Shown here: positions 17,059 to 25,621 of the stretch, in pieces
Numbering within the stretch: position 1 is the first letter of the stretch
Layout: every line of letters starts with the position of its first letter
Assembly: GCF_007845645.1 (NCBI RefSeq)
Contig: NZ_VCQV01000034.1
Location: 1-59,413 of the forward strand
Origin: Leekyejoonella antrihumi
GTDB lineage: Bacteria > Actinomycetota > Actinomycetes > Actinomycetales > Dermatophilaceae
Direction: 5' to 3'
DNA length: 59,413 nucleotides
Program-made: the position numbers and the translations under genes
The notes under the pieces: generated by a model
The model's database searches: none
What the model saw: only the letters and a program-made list of their open reading frames with translations
Told to the model about the DNA's origin: nothing

Positions 17059-17153
17059 GCACCTGAGCCTGCCACGATGGCGCTGGACTCGCGAGTATCC
17101 GGCGCGCGGGTGTCGCGCCCAGTTGCGGGGTGCGCGCGGCCTTCCTCGTGATG

Positions 17154-17179
17154 TAACAGTAGTTATATAAGTGCTGTTA
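17154..17179. promoter_or_regulatory. Putative MarR operator (TAACAG-N14-CTGTTA)
   Basis: An inverted repeat with 6-bp arms in the AT-rich stretch between the acyl-CoA carboxylase and MarR genes, ending 10 bp before the MarR ATG. The AT-rich centre (TTATATAA) could also be the promoter -10 region. Assigned by position only. Confidence 0.45.
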
Positions 17180-17189
17180 TAGTTTTCGA

Positions 17190-17690
17190 ATGACCGAGAT
17201 CGACCTGCTCCAAAGCAGCTACTACCGACCCTTGTTCCAGCTGCTGCACGACATGGACCGCGACATCCTGGCGCTGTATGCCGACCGCGGTGAGTCGCGC
17301 GTGATCTCGTCCCGTTTCGTCGGGCCGCTCATCACCCTGTCGCAGCGCGGGCCGCTGCCGGTCAAGGAGCTGGCCGCAGCCCGCGAGGTCACCCACTCTG
17401 CGATGAGCCAGACCGCGTCGGCCATGGCCAAGGCCGGACTGGTCACGATCGACCCCGGCCAGGACGCGCGCACCCGAGTGGTCTCGCCGACCGCGCAGGC
17501 GCGCCGGATCATGCCGCTGCTGCAGGCGGAGTGGCGTGCGACCGAGGCGACCGTTCGCGCCCTCGACGACGAGCTGGCCTACCCGTTGATGCAGGCGGTG
17601 CGAGAGGCGCTCGAGGCCCTGAAGCAGGTCTCGTTCGCGGACCGGCTGCAGCAGAACCTCGCGGAGCAACTGGCCAAGGCACCCGAGTGA
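17190..17690 (+). CDS. MarR-family transcriptional regulator
   Basis: A 166-residue winged-helix regulator. The recognition region is PLPVKELAAAREVTHSAMSQ, followed by a wing AKAGLVTIDPGQDARTRVVSPT and a C-terminal dimerisation helix. The ATG at 17190 lies just after an inverted repeat. The downstream MFS gene begins inside its stop codon (GTGA overlap), so regulator and transporter form one transcript. The giant acyl-CoA carboxylase is divergent, so either or both could be targets. Confidence 0.88.
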   Translation: MTEIDLLQSSYYRPLFQLLHDMDRDILALYADRGESRVISSRFVGPLITLSQRGPLPVKELAAAREVTHSAMSQTASAMAKAGLVTIDPGQDARTRVVSPTAQARRIMPLLQAEWRATEATVRALDDELAYPLMQAVREALEALKQVSFADRLQQNLAEQLAKAPE

Positions 17691-18919
17691 AGGTCCTCGT
17701 CGACCTGGGCCCGGTGCGCCGCCGGCCGGCGTTTCGGCGGCTGTGGATCGGTTCGACCGTGTCGGCGGTCGGTGGCCAGTTCACCGTGTTCGCCGCGATG
17801 TATGCCGTGTGGACCCTGACCCATTCCACGCTCGCCGTCGGGTCGCTCGGCATCGTGACCGCGATCCCGCTGCTGGTGATCGCCCTGGTCGGCGCGACGT
17901 TCATCGACAGCGTCGACCGGGCGGCCCTTGCCCGCTGGGTCAACATCGGCCAGATCGGCACCGCGCTCGGTCTTGCTGCCGCGGCCGCGGCAGGCAGCGT
18001 CGTGAGCATCATGCTGCTCACCGCGGGCGGCGCCGGCCTCGGCGCGCTCGGCGGACCCGCCCGGCGAGCGCTGATCCCGAGCGTCGTGCCCCGGGGCGAG
18101 CTCGGCGCGGCCTACGCGCTCAACTCGTTGTCGTTCCAGGTGGCCATGCTCGTCGGGCCCGGGTTGGCAGGGCTGCTGGCCGGCCAGGTCGGTGTCCCCA
18201 CCTGCTTCGTGGTCGACGCGGTCAGCTTCGGCGCCGGACTGCTCGGGCTGCGCGGACTCCGCACGGCAGCATCGACCGACACTGCGGCCCGCGGTTACCG
18301 TGCCGCGCTCGACGGCCTGCGGTTCGCCGCGCACACCCCCGTCGTGCGGGGCGCGCTGCTGTGCGATCTGGGCGCCACGGCGCTCGCGATGCCCATGGCG
18401 CTGTTTCCGGCGATCAACCAGGCCCGCTTCGGCGGCGATCCCGAGACCCTCGGACTCTTCACCACGGCCGTCGCGGTAGGCGGTGTGCTCGGCTCGGCGC
18501 TCAGCGGCACGATCACCCGGCGCAGCCGGCCGGGTCTGGCCATGACCGCCTGTGCGCTGACCTGGGGCGCGGCACTGACGGTCGCCGGGCTTGCGACGCT
18601 GCTGCCCGTCCTGCTCATCGCGCTGGCGGTCGCCGGCATGGCCGACACCTGGTCGGTGGTCAGTCGTGGGACCGTCATCCAGTCCGGCACCCCGGACCAC
18701 CTGCGCGGCCGGATCAGCGCTCTCGAGCAGGTCATCGGGGCCGGCGGACCCGACGTCGGCAACTTCCGGGCGGGGGTCGTCGCGGCCCTCGCCGGTGCGG
18801 GGCCGGCGATGGCGATCGGCGGTCTCAGCTGCGTCGCCGCGGTGGCCGTGGTCATGGCTCGAGTCCCGCAGCTGCGGGCCTACCGCAGCGAGCTGTCGCG
18901 TCCGGTGCACGCGGCCTGA
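17687..18919 (+). CDS. MFS transporter, EntS-like
   Basis: A 410-residue transporter with about 12 hydrophobic segments, beginning VKVLVDLGPVRRRPAFRRLW. The N-terminal RRPAFRRLWIGSTVSAVGGQ is typical of the MFS_3/EntS group that exports siderophores or other small molecules. LNSLSFQVAMLVGPGLAGLLAG fits the motif C region of helix 5. The GTG start overlaps the MarR stop by 4 bp, implying translational coupling and control by that regulator. The substrate is unknown. Confidence 0.87.
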   Translation: MKVLVDLGPVRRRPAFRRLWIGSTVSAVGGQFTVFAAMYAVWTLTHSTLAVGSLGIVTAIPLLVIALVGATFIDSVDRAALARWVNIGQIGTALGLAAAAAAGSVVSIMLLTAGGAGLGALGGPARRALIPSVVPRGELGAAYALNSLSFQVAMLVGPGLAGLLAGQVGVPTCFVVDAVSFGAGLLGLRGLRTAASTDTAARGYRAALDGLRFAAHTPVVRGALLCDLGATALAMPMALFPAINQARFGGDPETLGLFTTAVAVGGVLGSALSGTITRRSRPGLAMTACALTWGAALTVAGLATLLPVLLIALAVAGMADTWSVVSRGTVIQSGTPDHLRGRISALEQVIGAGGPDVGNFRAGVVAALAGAGPAMAIGGLSCVAAVAVVMARVPQLRAYRSELSRPVHAA

Positions 18920-18932
18920 GCGGCGTCGGCTC

Positions 18933-19027
18933 GGCGCATTTGGGCCTCCCTGGCGCCGATATGCGGGGTTGTCAGGGTGTGGGTGGCGCATTTGGGCTTC
19001 GCTGGTGCCGATATGCGGGGCTGTCAG
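18933..19027. repeat. Tandem pair of 43-bp intergenic hairpin repeats
   Basis: Copies at 18933-18975 and 18985-19027 are both 43 nt with 4 mismatches. Each begins GGCGCATTTGGGC and ends GCCGATATGCGGGG-TGTCAG. CGCAT-TTGGGC and GCCGATATGCG can pair (9 of 11), so each copy is a hairpin. The pair fills the 115-bp gap between the convergent MFS and VOC genes. Confidence 0.8.
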
Positions 19028-19034
19028 TCTGCGC

Positions 19035-19550
19035 TCAGGAGCCCAGCTGCTTCTTGGCCCACTGCGCCACGCGGCTGGCGCTCTCCTGCTCGGACAGGTC
19101 CTCGACGCGGGTCATCACCGACCAGCGCACACCGAACGGGTCCGTGATGCTGGCGAACCGGTCGCCGCTGACGAACGTCGTCAGCGGCTCTCGCACCGTC
19201 GCGCCCGCTGCCTCGGCTAGCGCGACGACCTCATCGGCATTGGGGCAGTAGAACCCCATGGAGTAGCAGGAGTCGTCGCCGCTGGGCGGTGGCACCAGGT
19301 GGTAGGCCGGATTGGGCTCACCGAGCTGCAGCAGGCCGTCGCCGAAGTCGAGCACCGCGTGGGCGACGACCCCGCCCATCTCGGTGACATCGACGACGCG
19401 GGCGCCGAATACGTCGCGGTAGAAGGCGATCGCCTCCTGCGCTCGCGGGACGGACAGGAACGGCGTCAGGCTTGTGACGCCGTGCGGCGTGCCGTTGGTG
19501 GTGTGTGCGCCGTCGGCAGGGGTGGTCTGGGATGCGGGTGTCTGCGTCAT
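19035..19550 (-). CDS. VOC-superfamily (PhnB/glyoxalase-like) protein
   Basis: A 171-residue protein with one vicinal-oxygen-chelate domain: VTSLTPFLSVPRAQEAIAFY, then FGARVVDVTEMGGVVAHAVLDFG, YCPNADEVVALAEAAGATV and ITDPFGVRWSV. This is the PhnB/YdcE subgroup often annotated as bleomycin-resistance or glyoxalase-like; such genes rarely have glyoxalase activity. The N-terminal 24 residues are Thr/Pro-rich and unstructured. It faces an AraC regulator gene 66 bp away on the other strand. Confidence 0.85.
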   Translation of the reverse strand: MTQTPASQTTPADGAHTTNGTPHGVTSLTPFLSVPRAQEAIAFYRDVFGARVVDVTEMGGVVAHAVLDFGDGLLQLGEPNPAYHLVPPPSGDDSCYSMGFYCPNADEVVALAEAAGATVREPLTTFVSGDRFASITDPFGVRWSVMTRVEDLSEQESASRVAQWAKKQLGS

Positions 19551-19616
19551 TGGTCGACCGTAGGATGCGAACCGGTGGCAGGGCTTGGAGATTTGCGACA
19601 CCTTGGATGGTGCGGT

Positions 19617-20414
19617 GTGGACGATGAGACGACGACCGATAGTCGAGGACCGCTCTACCCGGCACGCCTGCCGACCTTCCACCGCATACCCCCGCCGGCG
19701 ACCGTCGCGTCGCTGGTGCGGTGGTTCTGGATTCCCGAGTGGCATCTCGCGCCGGGCCGCACGTCACGCCAGCATCTCATCAGCTATCCGGCCTGCAACG
19801 TCGTTGTCGAACCCGATCTGGTCGGCATCTCCGGGCCGACGACCCGTGCCTCCCACCGAGACCTCGACGGCGATGGCTGGGCGGTCGGTGCGCTGCTGCA
19901 CCCCGCCGCAGTGCGCGCGTTCGTCGACGACCCCGCGACGGTGCGTGATGCCTATGTCCCGTTGGATCTGCCCGATCTGCAGGGCCGCGTCGTGGCCTGT
20001 ATGCAGGGTGCCGAGTCCGGCGAAGAGCGCCGGGCGGCCGCGGTGGACGCCTTCACCGACTGGCTGGTCGAGTCTGTGCCGCCGCCCGGCGGGGAGGCGC
20101 TGCTGGCCAACCGGATGGCGCAGGTCATCGACGGTGACGTCGAGATGCTGCGGGTTGGTGAGGTCGCCGACGAGGTCGGGGTCTCGGTGCGCACGCTGCA
20201 GCGGCTGGCCCGCCGCTATGTAGGGGTGACGCCGGCCGCGATGATCCGGCGGCGTCGACTGCAGGAGGCGGCGGCCCGACTGAGGGCGGAGCCGGACACC
20301 GACCTGGCGGGTCTGGCGGCCGAGCTCGGGTATGCCGATCAGGCGCATCTTGCGGGTGAGTTTCGCCGGGCGCTGGACTTCACCCCGAGCAGCTACCGGC
20401 GCGCGCCCGGGTAG
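19617..20414 (+). CDS. AraC-family transcriptional regulator
   Basis: About 265 residues. The N-terminal part (SLVRWFWIPEW; ISYPACNVVVEPD; GWAVGALLHPAA) resembles the DUF6597-type sensor of AraC regulators. The C-terminus is a two-HTH AraC domain: MLRVGEVADEVGVSVRTLQR, followed by YVGVTPAAMIRRRRLQEA and LGYADQAHLAGEFRRALDFT. The GTG at 19617 is the best-fitting start but lacks a strong ribosome-binding site. It is divergent from the VOC gene and likely regulates it or itself. Confidence 0.85.
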   Translation: MDDETTTDSRGPLYPARLPTFHRIPPPATVASLVRWFWIPEWHLAPGRTSRQHLISYPACNVVVEPDLVGISGPTTRASHRDLDGDGWAVGALLHPAAVRAFVDDPATVRDAYVPLDLPDLQGRVVACMQGAESGEERRAAAVDAFTDWLVESVPPPGGEALLANRMAQVIDGDVEMLRVGEVADEVGVSVRTLQRLARRYVGVTPAAMIRRRRLQEAAARLRAEPDTDLAGLAAELGYADQAHLAGEFRRALDFTPSSYRRAPG

Positions 20415-20493
20415 CAGATCGCTCGGGCGGGGGAGCACCAAACGGTCCGAGCGGCAGGTAGGTTGCACGGAAACCGAGTGGAGGGAGACCCTG

Positions 20494-22155
20494 GTGACGT
20501 CACCAACCGAGGCCGAGGCGGCCGATTCGCACGGACTGCGCCGACACGTCGGGCGCACCGGACTGCTGTTTGCGAGCGTGGGCTCGATCATCGGATCCGG
20601 TTGGCTGTTCGGTGCACTGAACGCTGCCCAACAGGCCGGTCCGGCATCGATCATCTCGTGGCCGATCGGCGCGATCATGATCGGGCTGATCGCCCTGGTG
20701 TATGCCGAGCTGGGGACGATGTTTCCGCTGTCCGGCGGGGTCGTGCGGTTCCCGCACATGTCCTACGGCTCCTTTGCGAGCTACCTGACCGGGTGGATCA
20801 CCTGGGTCGCCGTCGTGACCACCGCACCGATCGAGGTGGAGGCGGTGCTGCAGTACGCGACGAAGTACGCCGGGTTCACCACGAAGCACACCGTGAACGG
20901 CGAGATCGTCCACACGCTGACCACGCTGGGTTATCTCACGGCCGTGATCCTGATGGCCGTCTTCGTCGTCATCAACTACTTCGGCATTCGCTGGTTCGCC
21001 CGGGTGAACAACGTCCTGGTCTGGTGGAAGCTGTTCATCATCGTCCTGGTGGTGATCGCGTTCTTCGCCGCCGCATTCCACCCCGGCAACTTCACCGCGA
21101 TGGGCGGTTTCAAGCCCGAGGGCTGGCATGGCATCTTCACCGCGATCGCCACCTCCGGCATCGTGTTCTCCTACCTCGGTTTCCGGCAGGGCATCGAGCT
21201 CGCGGGCGAGACCGACAACCCCAAACGCAACGTGCCGTTCGCCGTGATCGGGTCGGTGCTGATCACCGGCGTCATCTATGTGGCACTGCAGGCCGCGTTC
21301 ATCGGCGCGCTCGGCCCCGACATCCTGGCCAAGAGTCATACGTGGGCAAACCTGTCCTTCGAGAACGACTTCGGCCCGCTGGCCGCACTGGCGAGCCTAT
21401 TGGGCATGGGGTGGCTGGCCGTCCTGCTCTACATCGACGCGATCGCATCGCCCGGCGACACCGGTTTCATCTACACGACGGTCAGCTCGCGCATCTCCTA
21501 CGCCATGGGCAAGAACGGCAACGCCCCGCAGTCGCTCGCGAAGACGACCGACCGCGGTGTGCCGTTCGTCAGCCTGCTCGTGGCATTCGTCGTCGGCCTG
21601 ATCGTCTTCCTGCCCTTCCCCAGCTGGCAGCAGCTCGTCGGGTTCATCACGTCGGCGACCGTGATGTCGTTCGCGTCCGGCCCGCTGGTCCTGTCGGCAA
21701 TGCGCAAGCAGATCCCCGAGCAGAACCGGCCCTTCAAGATCCCCGGCGGGCACATCATCCCGGTGCTGGCGTTCTGGTCGTCCAACCTGATCGTCTACTG
21801 GTCGGGCTGGACGACGGTCTGGAAGCTGATGGTGGCCGTGCTGCTCGGCCTGGTGCTGCTGGTCTTCTTCCAGATGCGCAACGGGACCCCGCCGATGGAC
21901 CTCAAGTCGGGCGCCTCGTGGTACCTCCCGTGGCTGGCCCTGCTGACGCTGGTCTCCTACCTGGGCGACTACGGCGGTGGTACCGGCACGCTCGGCTTCG
22001 GGGTCTCCATCCCGATCCTGTTCGTGCTGTCCGTCGTGGTCTATGCGATCTCCCAGTGGTCGGCGCTCGACCGGGAACGGGTGCAGGAGCACATCGCCCA
22101 GTCGGTCGCCGAGGCGGAGCTGGAGGAGCAGGAGCTCGGCGCCGCCCCGGAGTGA
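20494..22155 (+). CDS. APC-superfamily amino acid permease
   Basis: A 553-residue transporter with about 12-13 hydrophobic segments. The first helix contains the APC unwound-helix motif GSIIGSGWLFG, followed by YAELGTMFPLSGG in helix 2 and FRQGIELAGETDNPKRNVP in the helix 6 region. The GTG at 20494 follows GGAGGGAGA. The acidic C-terminal tail (EAELEEQELGAAPE) is cytoplasmic. An amino acid or polyamine substrate is likely; exact specificity is not readable. It ends before a large palindrome that separates it from the convergent deazaflavin reductase gene. Confidence 0.9.
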   Translation: MTSPTEAEAADSHGLRRHVGRTGLLFASVGSIIGSGWLFGALNAAQQAGPASIISWPIGAIMIGLIALVYAELGTMFPLSGGVVRFPHMSYGSFASYLTGWITWVAVVTTAPIEVEAVLQYATKYAGFTTKHTVNGEIVHTLTTLGYLTAVILMAVFVVINYFGIRWFARVNNVLVWWKLFIIVLVVIAFFAAAFHPGNFTAMGGFKPEGWHGIFTAIATSGIVFSYLGFRQGIELAGETDNPKRNVPFAVIGSVLITGVIYVALQAAFIGALGPDILAKSHTWANLSFENDFGPLAALASLLGMGWLAVLLYIDAIASPGDTGFIYTTVSSRISYAMGKNGNAPQSLAKTTDRGVPFVSLLVAFVVGLIVFLPFPSWQQLVGFITSATVMSFASGPLVLSAMRKQIPEQNRPFKIPGGHIIPVLAFWSSNLIVYWSGWTTVWKLMVAVLLGLVLLVFFQMRNGTPPMDLKSGASWYLPWLALLTLVSYLGDYGGGTGTLGFGVSIPILFVLSVVVYAISQWSALDRERVQEHIAQSVAEAELEEQELGAAPE

Positions 22156-22175
22156 TCCGACGCCGTCAAGACGTC

Positions 22176-22266
22176 CCACCAACGGGTGTCGAGCCCGCCT
22201 ACCGGTCGTGAGCCGCGGCATGCCGCAGTTGCGGACCGACCTTGGCGCGGCGAGTCCTGTTGGTGG
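22176..22266. repeat. Large nested intergenic palindrome
   Basis: Three inverted-repeat pairs share one centre near 22220.5: CCACCAAC (22176-22183) with GTTGGTGG (22259-22266), CGGTC (22203-22207) with GACCG (22234-22238), and the core GCGGCATGCCGC (22215-22226). The stretches between arms are only partly complementary. It fills most of the 114-bp gap between convergent genes and could form a long imperfect hairpin. Confidence 0.65.
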
Positions 22267-22269
22267 CGA

Positions 22270-22737
22270 TCAGGCCGAGTCCCCTTCCGGTTGATCGGTG
22301 GCGGAGGACTGGACGGGTGTGAGGGCAATGACGGGTATGACGCGCTGGGTCTTGCGCTCGTAACCGGCGAAACCTGGGTAGCGACGGGCCTGTTCGGCAT
22401 ACTGGCGGTCGCGGTCGGCACCATGCAGCTCGGTGGCCGTCACATCGATGCGCCGGTCGCCGACCTCGATGGTGGACGTCGAGTGGGCGAGCAGGTTGTG
22501 ATACCAGGCCGGGTTGCGGTCTGCTCCCGCCTTCGAGGCGAACACGAGGTAGCGCGGCCCGTCGGCGAGATACATCATCGGGTGGATCCGTGGCTGCCCG
22601 GTCTTGGCTCCGCGCGTGTGCAGGAGCAGCAGGGGTGCACCCTCGAAGGGTCCGCCGACCTTGCCGTGGTTCTCCCGGAACTCTCGGATGGTCCAGGCGA
22701 TGAAGTCCTCATGGCCGTCTTCCGTCGTATCCGTCAT
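22270..22737 (-). CDS. Deazaflavin (F420)-dependent nitroreductase-family oxidoreductase (DDN-like)
   Basis: A 155-residue split-barrel protein of the DDN family, whose members use F420H2 to reduce quinones and nitro compounds. Landmarks are IREFRENHGKVGGPFEGAPL, LLLHTRGAKTGQPR, YLVFASKAGADRNPAWYHNL and the IEVGDRRIDVTATEL strand pair. The ATG at 22737 follows AAGGAGATGTG, which decides it over a longer frame starting at 22770. It is divergent from a MarR gene with a TGTTCGAACA palindrome between them, so MarR control is likely. Confidence 0.9.
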   Translation of the reverse strand: MTDTTEDGHEDFIAWTIREFRENHGKVGGPFEGAPLLLLHTRGAKTGQPRIHPMMYLADGPRYLVFASKAGADRNPAWYHNLLAHSTSTIEVGDRRIDVTATELHGADRDRQYAEQARRYPGFAGYERKTQRVIPVIALTPVQSSATDQPEGDSA

Positions 22738-22759
22738 CACATCTCCTTCGATTGGTATA

Positions 22760-22769
22760 TGTTCGAACA
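22760..22769. promoter_or_regulatory. Putative MarR operator (TGTTCGAACA)
   Basis: A perfect 10-bp palindrome in an AT-rich stretch, 23 bp upstream of the deazaflavin reductase ATG and about 100 bp upstream of the divergent MarR gene. A role as a regulator site is inferred from position. Confidence 0.45.
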
Positions 22770-22869
22770 ACTAAGATCCAACGTGCTCTATTCCCAGCGA
22801 TGCAATCACTCCACTGGGAGCACAGTTGTGCGCACAGGTACGGTGGGTCGACGACAGGGAGGCGAGGCA

Positions 22870-23346
22870 GTGGAGCAGCCGAGTGCGGCGATCGGTGGTC
22901 CCGTCAGCCACGCCATCTTCCGAGTGGCCCGTCTGCACCGGATGCTCGCCGGCTCGCTGCTGCGGCCAACCGGTCTCTACCCGGGCCAAGAGCTGCTCAT
23001 GATGCACCTCTGGGACCACGGGCCGCAGCGGCAGTCCCAGCTGGTCAGTGTGCTGGACTCCGATGCACCGACCGTGACGCGCACGGTGCAGAGGCTCGAG
23101 CGGGCGGGATTCGTGCGCCGGCGCCCCGACCCCACCGATGCGCGTGCCAGCCTCATCGAGCCGACGCCGGCCAGCAGGCACCTGCGCGAGCAGATCGAGC
23201 AGATCTGGCAGCAGTTGGAGCAGCTCACCGTCGGTCCACTCGACCCGGCCGATCACAGCTCCGCGCTCGGCATACTCGAGCAGCTCGAGCGCAACCTCGT
23301 CACCGCGACAACGGCTCGCGCCTGCGACGACGAGGGCGCGAACTAG
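22870..23346 (+). CDS. MarR-family transcriptional regulator
   Basis: A 158-residue winged-helix protein beginning VEQPSAAIGGPVSHAIF, with GGGAGGCGAGGC before the GTG start. The DNA-binding region is QSQLVSVLDSDAPTVTRTVQ, then RLERAGFVRRRPDPTDARA (wing with the conserved D-x-R). It is divergent from the F420-type reductase gene, the most likely target. A longer frame to 22186 runs antisense through that gene and is rejected. Confidence 0.87.
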   Translation: MEQPSAAIGGPVSHAIFRVARLHRMLAGSLLRPTGLYPGQELLMMHLWDHGPQRQSQLVSVLDSDAPTVTRTVQRLERAGFVRRRPDPTDARASLIEPTPASRHLREQIEQIWQQLEQLTVGPLDPADHSSALGILEQLERNLVTATTARACDDEGAN

Positions 23347-23390
23347 TTTTCGGTGTTGCCTCTGATGCCTGGTCGGAGCATCGTGGTCCC

Positions 23391-24272
23391 ATGACGTCGT
23401 ATGCCGTGCTCGGACCAGGTGGTGTCGGTGGACTTCTCGCAGCGGTCCTGGCGAAGCACGGGCACGAGGTGACCTGTATTGCGCGCGAGGAGACCGCGAG
23501 CTGGCTGCAAGCGACCGGAATCAGCCTGCGTAGCAGCCTTTTTGGTGACTGGGTGGTGCCGATTGATGCGGTGGCGACGCTCGACCGACCGGTCGATGCC
23601 TGCTTCGTAGCAGTCAAGGCGACCGCGCTGACCGACTCCCTGACCCGCATACCCCGTGAGGCAGTAGGGGATGCGCTGGTGGTGCCCTTCCTCAACGGGG
23701 TGGACCATGTCGCGCTGCTGCGCGAGCGATACGACCCGGCCCGCGTGCTGCCCGGGGTGATCCACGTGGAGTCGACCCGGGTGTCCACCGGGGTGATCGA
23801 GCACGGCAGCGGCTTTGCCCGTATCTCGCTGGCCAGTGACTCTGCGCCCGTCGAGCGGATCGATGGCGTCGCCGGTGATCTCGCGGCGGCGGGCTTCGAG
23901 GTGATCGCCGACTCGGACGAGACCACCATCTTGTGGAACAAGCTGTCGTTCCTTGCGACGGCCGCGCTGCTCACCGCGCGCTATCGGGCCACGATGGGGC
24001 TGGTGCGCACGCAGCACCGAGATGAGCTGCAGGCGACGGCGCGTGAGGTTGCCGCGGTCAGCGGGGCGTGCGGTGGACCGGGCGACGCCGAGCACATCCT
24101 GGGGATGTTCGAGGGGTTCAATGCCGATGGCAAGACTTCGATGTTGCGCGACCTGGAGGCGGGTCGACAGATGGAGCTGGACGCCATTGGGGGTGCGGTG
24201 CTGCGCGCGGCCCAGGCACACGGCATACCGGTACCGACGGTGCGGGCACTGGTCGCCGCACTCGCCGCCTGA
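23391..24272 (+). CDS. 2-dehydropantoate 2-reductase family protein (PanE/ApbA-like)
   Basis: A 293-residue NADPH-binding reductase. The Rossmann loop is YAVLGPGGVGGLLAAVLA, followed by VAVKATALTDSL (conserved Lys of the VK-x-x-x motif), PFLNGVDH (catalytic Asn) and the ILWNKLSFLA segment with the conserved Lys. C-terminal GRQMELDAIGGAVLRAAQAHGI matches the family helix. Members include ketopantoate reductase of pantothenate synthesis, but paralogues with other ketoacid substrates are frequent. With no panB or panC nearby, the specific role is open. It converges with ltrA at 7 nt. Confidence 0.85.
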   Translation: MTSYAVLGPGGVGGLLAAVLAKHGHEVTCIAREETASWLQATGISLRSSLFGDWVVPIDAVATLDRPVDACFVAVKATALTDSLTRIPREAVGDALVVPFLNGVDHVALLRERYDPARVLPGVIHVESTRVSTGVIEHGSGFARISLASDSAPVERIDGVAGDLAAAGFEVIADSDETTILWNKLSFLATAALLTARYRATMGLVRTQHRDELQATAREVAAVSGACGGPGDAEHILGMFEGFNADGKTSMLRDLEAGRQMELDAIGGAVLRAAQAHGIPVPTVRALVAALAA

Positions 24273-24279
24273 CCGCGGG

Positions 24280-25578
24280 TCAGGAGGACTGGGAGTCCTT
24301 CGCGAGTGACCGGAGCATCTCCGTCTGATGGCGGTGGCCCACGCACTCATAGCCGACCACGGGGATGAATGCCGCTGTGGTCACGATGAGCAGTGCCACC
24401 GGCATGGCCAGACCTGCTGCGGTCCCGGCGACGGAGATCGCGAGCAGCGTCAGCGTCGCCGCCATCAGCACGAGATGGAATCCATCCGCGGTGCCGAACA
24501 ACAGCGTATGCAGTCCGTAGACGCCGAGCAGGTAGATCGCGACCGGCCCCGCGACCGCCAACATCACCTCGGTGCCACTCAGATGTGAGTCACCCTGCAG
24601 GAAGAGGCCGGCGCCGTGCAGGCCCGCACCGGTTGCGGCGATGGCCATCAGCACGGGGATATGGCCGTAGCCGAAGAGGTAGCCGCGCGCCGGCCGGTGA
24701 TGCAGCAGGTCCCCGAACGGCGTGAGGAAGTAGGTCCACCACATCGCGAACGTGAGTCCAACACCCGCGATCACGATTAGCACAGCGGCGCCGTCCCAGT
24801 GCAGGCCGTTCGAGCCGCCGAGGGCGCTGCGTGAGGAGGCGACGGTCCCGACAACGCCCTCGCCGAGGGCGATGATCGCAAAGGCGCTGTACCGGTCCGC
24901 GATGTGATGCGGGTGCCATGGGGTTCCGCTGGCCCGGCCCTGGGCGAACACCGGGATCAGCAGTTCGAGCGTGCCGAGCGCCGCGATGACGACAAAGGTC
25001 GGCAGCAGCGACAGGTTGACGAGCGCGAAGACCACCCAGCACACCTGGACGACCAGGATCGCCGAGGCGTTCCGGGTCGCGACTCGGCGGTAGGTGCTGG
25101 AGCCGCGGGCCGCGCGCCACCAGAGCGCCACCATGCCCACGCGCATCACGACATACCCCGCGACCAGCAGGCGCACGTCGACGTGCCTGCCGACCTCGAT
25201 GCTGTGGAAGGTGGACGGAAGGCCGAGCGCCAGCACCACGACGCCGATCATCTGGATCATCGTGCAGATCCGGTAGCCCCAGTCGTCGCTGTCGAACGCG
25301 GAGGCGAACCAGGAGAAGTTGATCCAGCCGGCCAGGATCGCAAACATGGCAAAGACGAAACCGACGATCGCGGGGCCGGCGCGGCCGCCCGCTACCAGGT
25401 CTGTCAGGCTCTCGGCGGCGACCCCGACGCCGATCACGAAGGTCAGGTCGAAGAGCAGCTCCAATGGTGAGGAGCCCCGGCCCTCCTCGTGCGGGTCCCT
25501 CGCCTGCAGCGGCAGCAGTCGATGCGACCGCCCGCGGGCTGCGGCCGGTCGCGGGCTGGGGCCGGCGGTGTCGGGCAA
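24280..25578 (-). CDS. ltrA: Low temperature requirement protein A family (LtrA)
   Basis: A 432-residue membrane protein of the LtrA family with roughly 10-11 hydrophobic helices. Two family signatures stand out: SPLELLFDLTFVIGV near the N-terminus and HIADRYSAFAIIALGEGVVG in the middle. The first ~35 residues are basic and Pro-rich. LtrA was named from a Listeria cold-growth mutant; the biochemical function is unknown. It lies 43 bp downstream of an alpha/beta hydrolase gene on the same strand, so cotranscription is possible. Confidence 0.88.
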   Translation of the reverse strand: MPDTAGPSPRPAAARGRSHRLLPLQARDPHEEGRGSSPLELLFDLTFVIGVGVAAESLTDLVAGGRAGPAIVGFVFAMFAILAGWINFSWFASAFDSDDWGYRICTMIQMIGVVVLALGLPSTFHSIEVGRHVDVRLLVAGYVVMRVGMVALWWRAARGSSTYRRVATRNASAILVVQVCWVVFALVNLSLLPTFVVIAALGTLELLIPVFAQGRASGTPWHPHHIADRYSAFAIIALGEGVVGTVASSRSALGGSNGLHWDGAAVLIVIAGVGLTFAMWWTYFLTPFGDLLHHRPARGYLFGYGHIPVLMAIAATGAGLHGAGLFLQGDSHLSGTEVMLAVAGPVAIYLLGVYGLHTLLFGTADGFHLVLMAATLTLLAISVAGTAAGLAMPVALLIVTTAAFIPVVGYECVGHRHQTEMLRSLAKDSQSS

Positions 25579-25621
25579 GGTTGCTTCCTCGCAAGTCGGA
25601 ATGAGTCGGTTGGTGCCGTCG

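Noticed and set aside
20463-22211. A 582-codon frame overlapping the amino acid permease gene.
   Set aside because: Composition is Arg/His-rich nonsense, while the other frame encodes a clear APC transporter.
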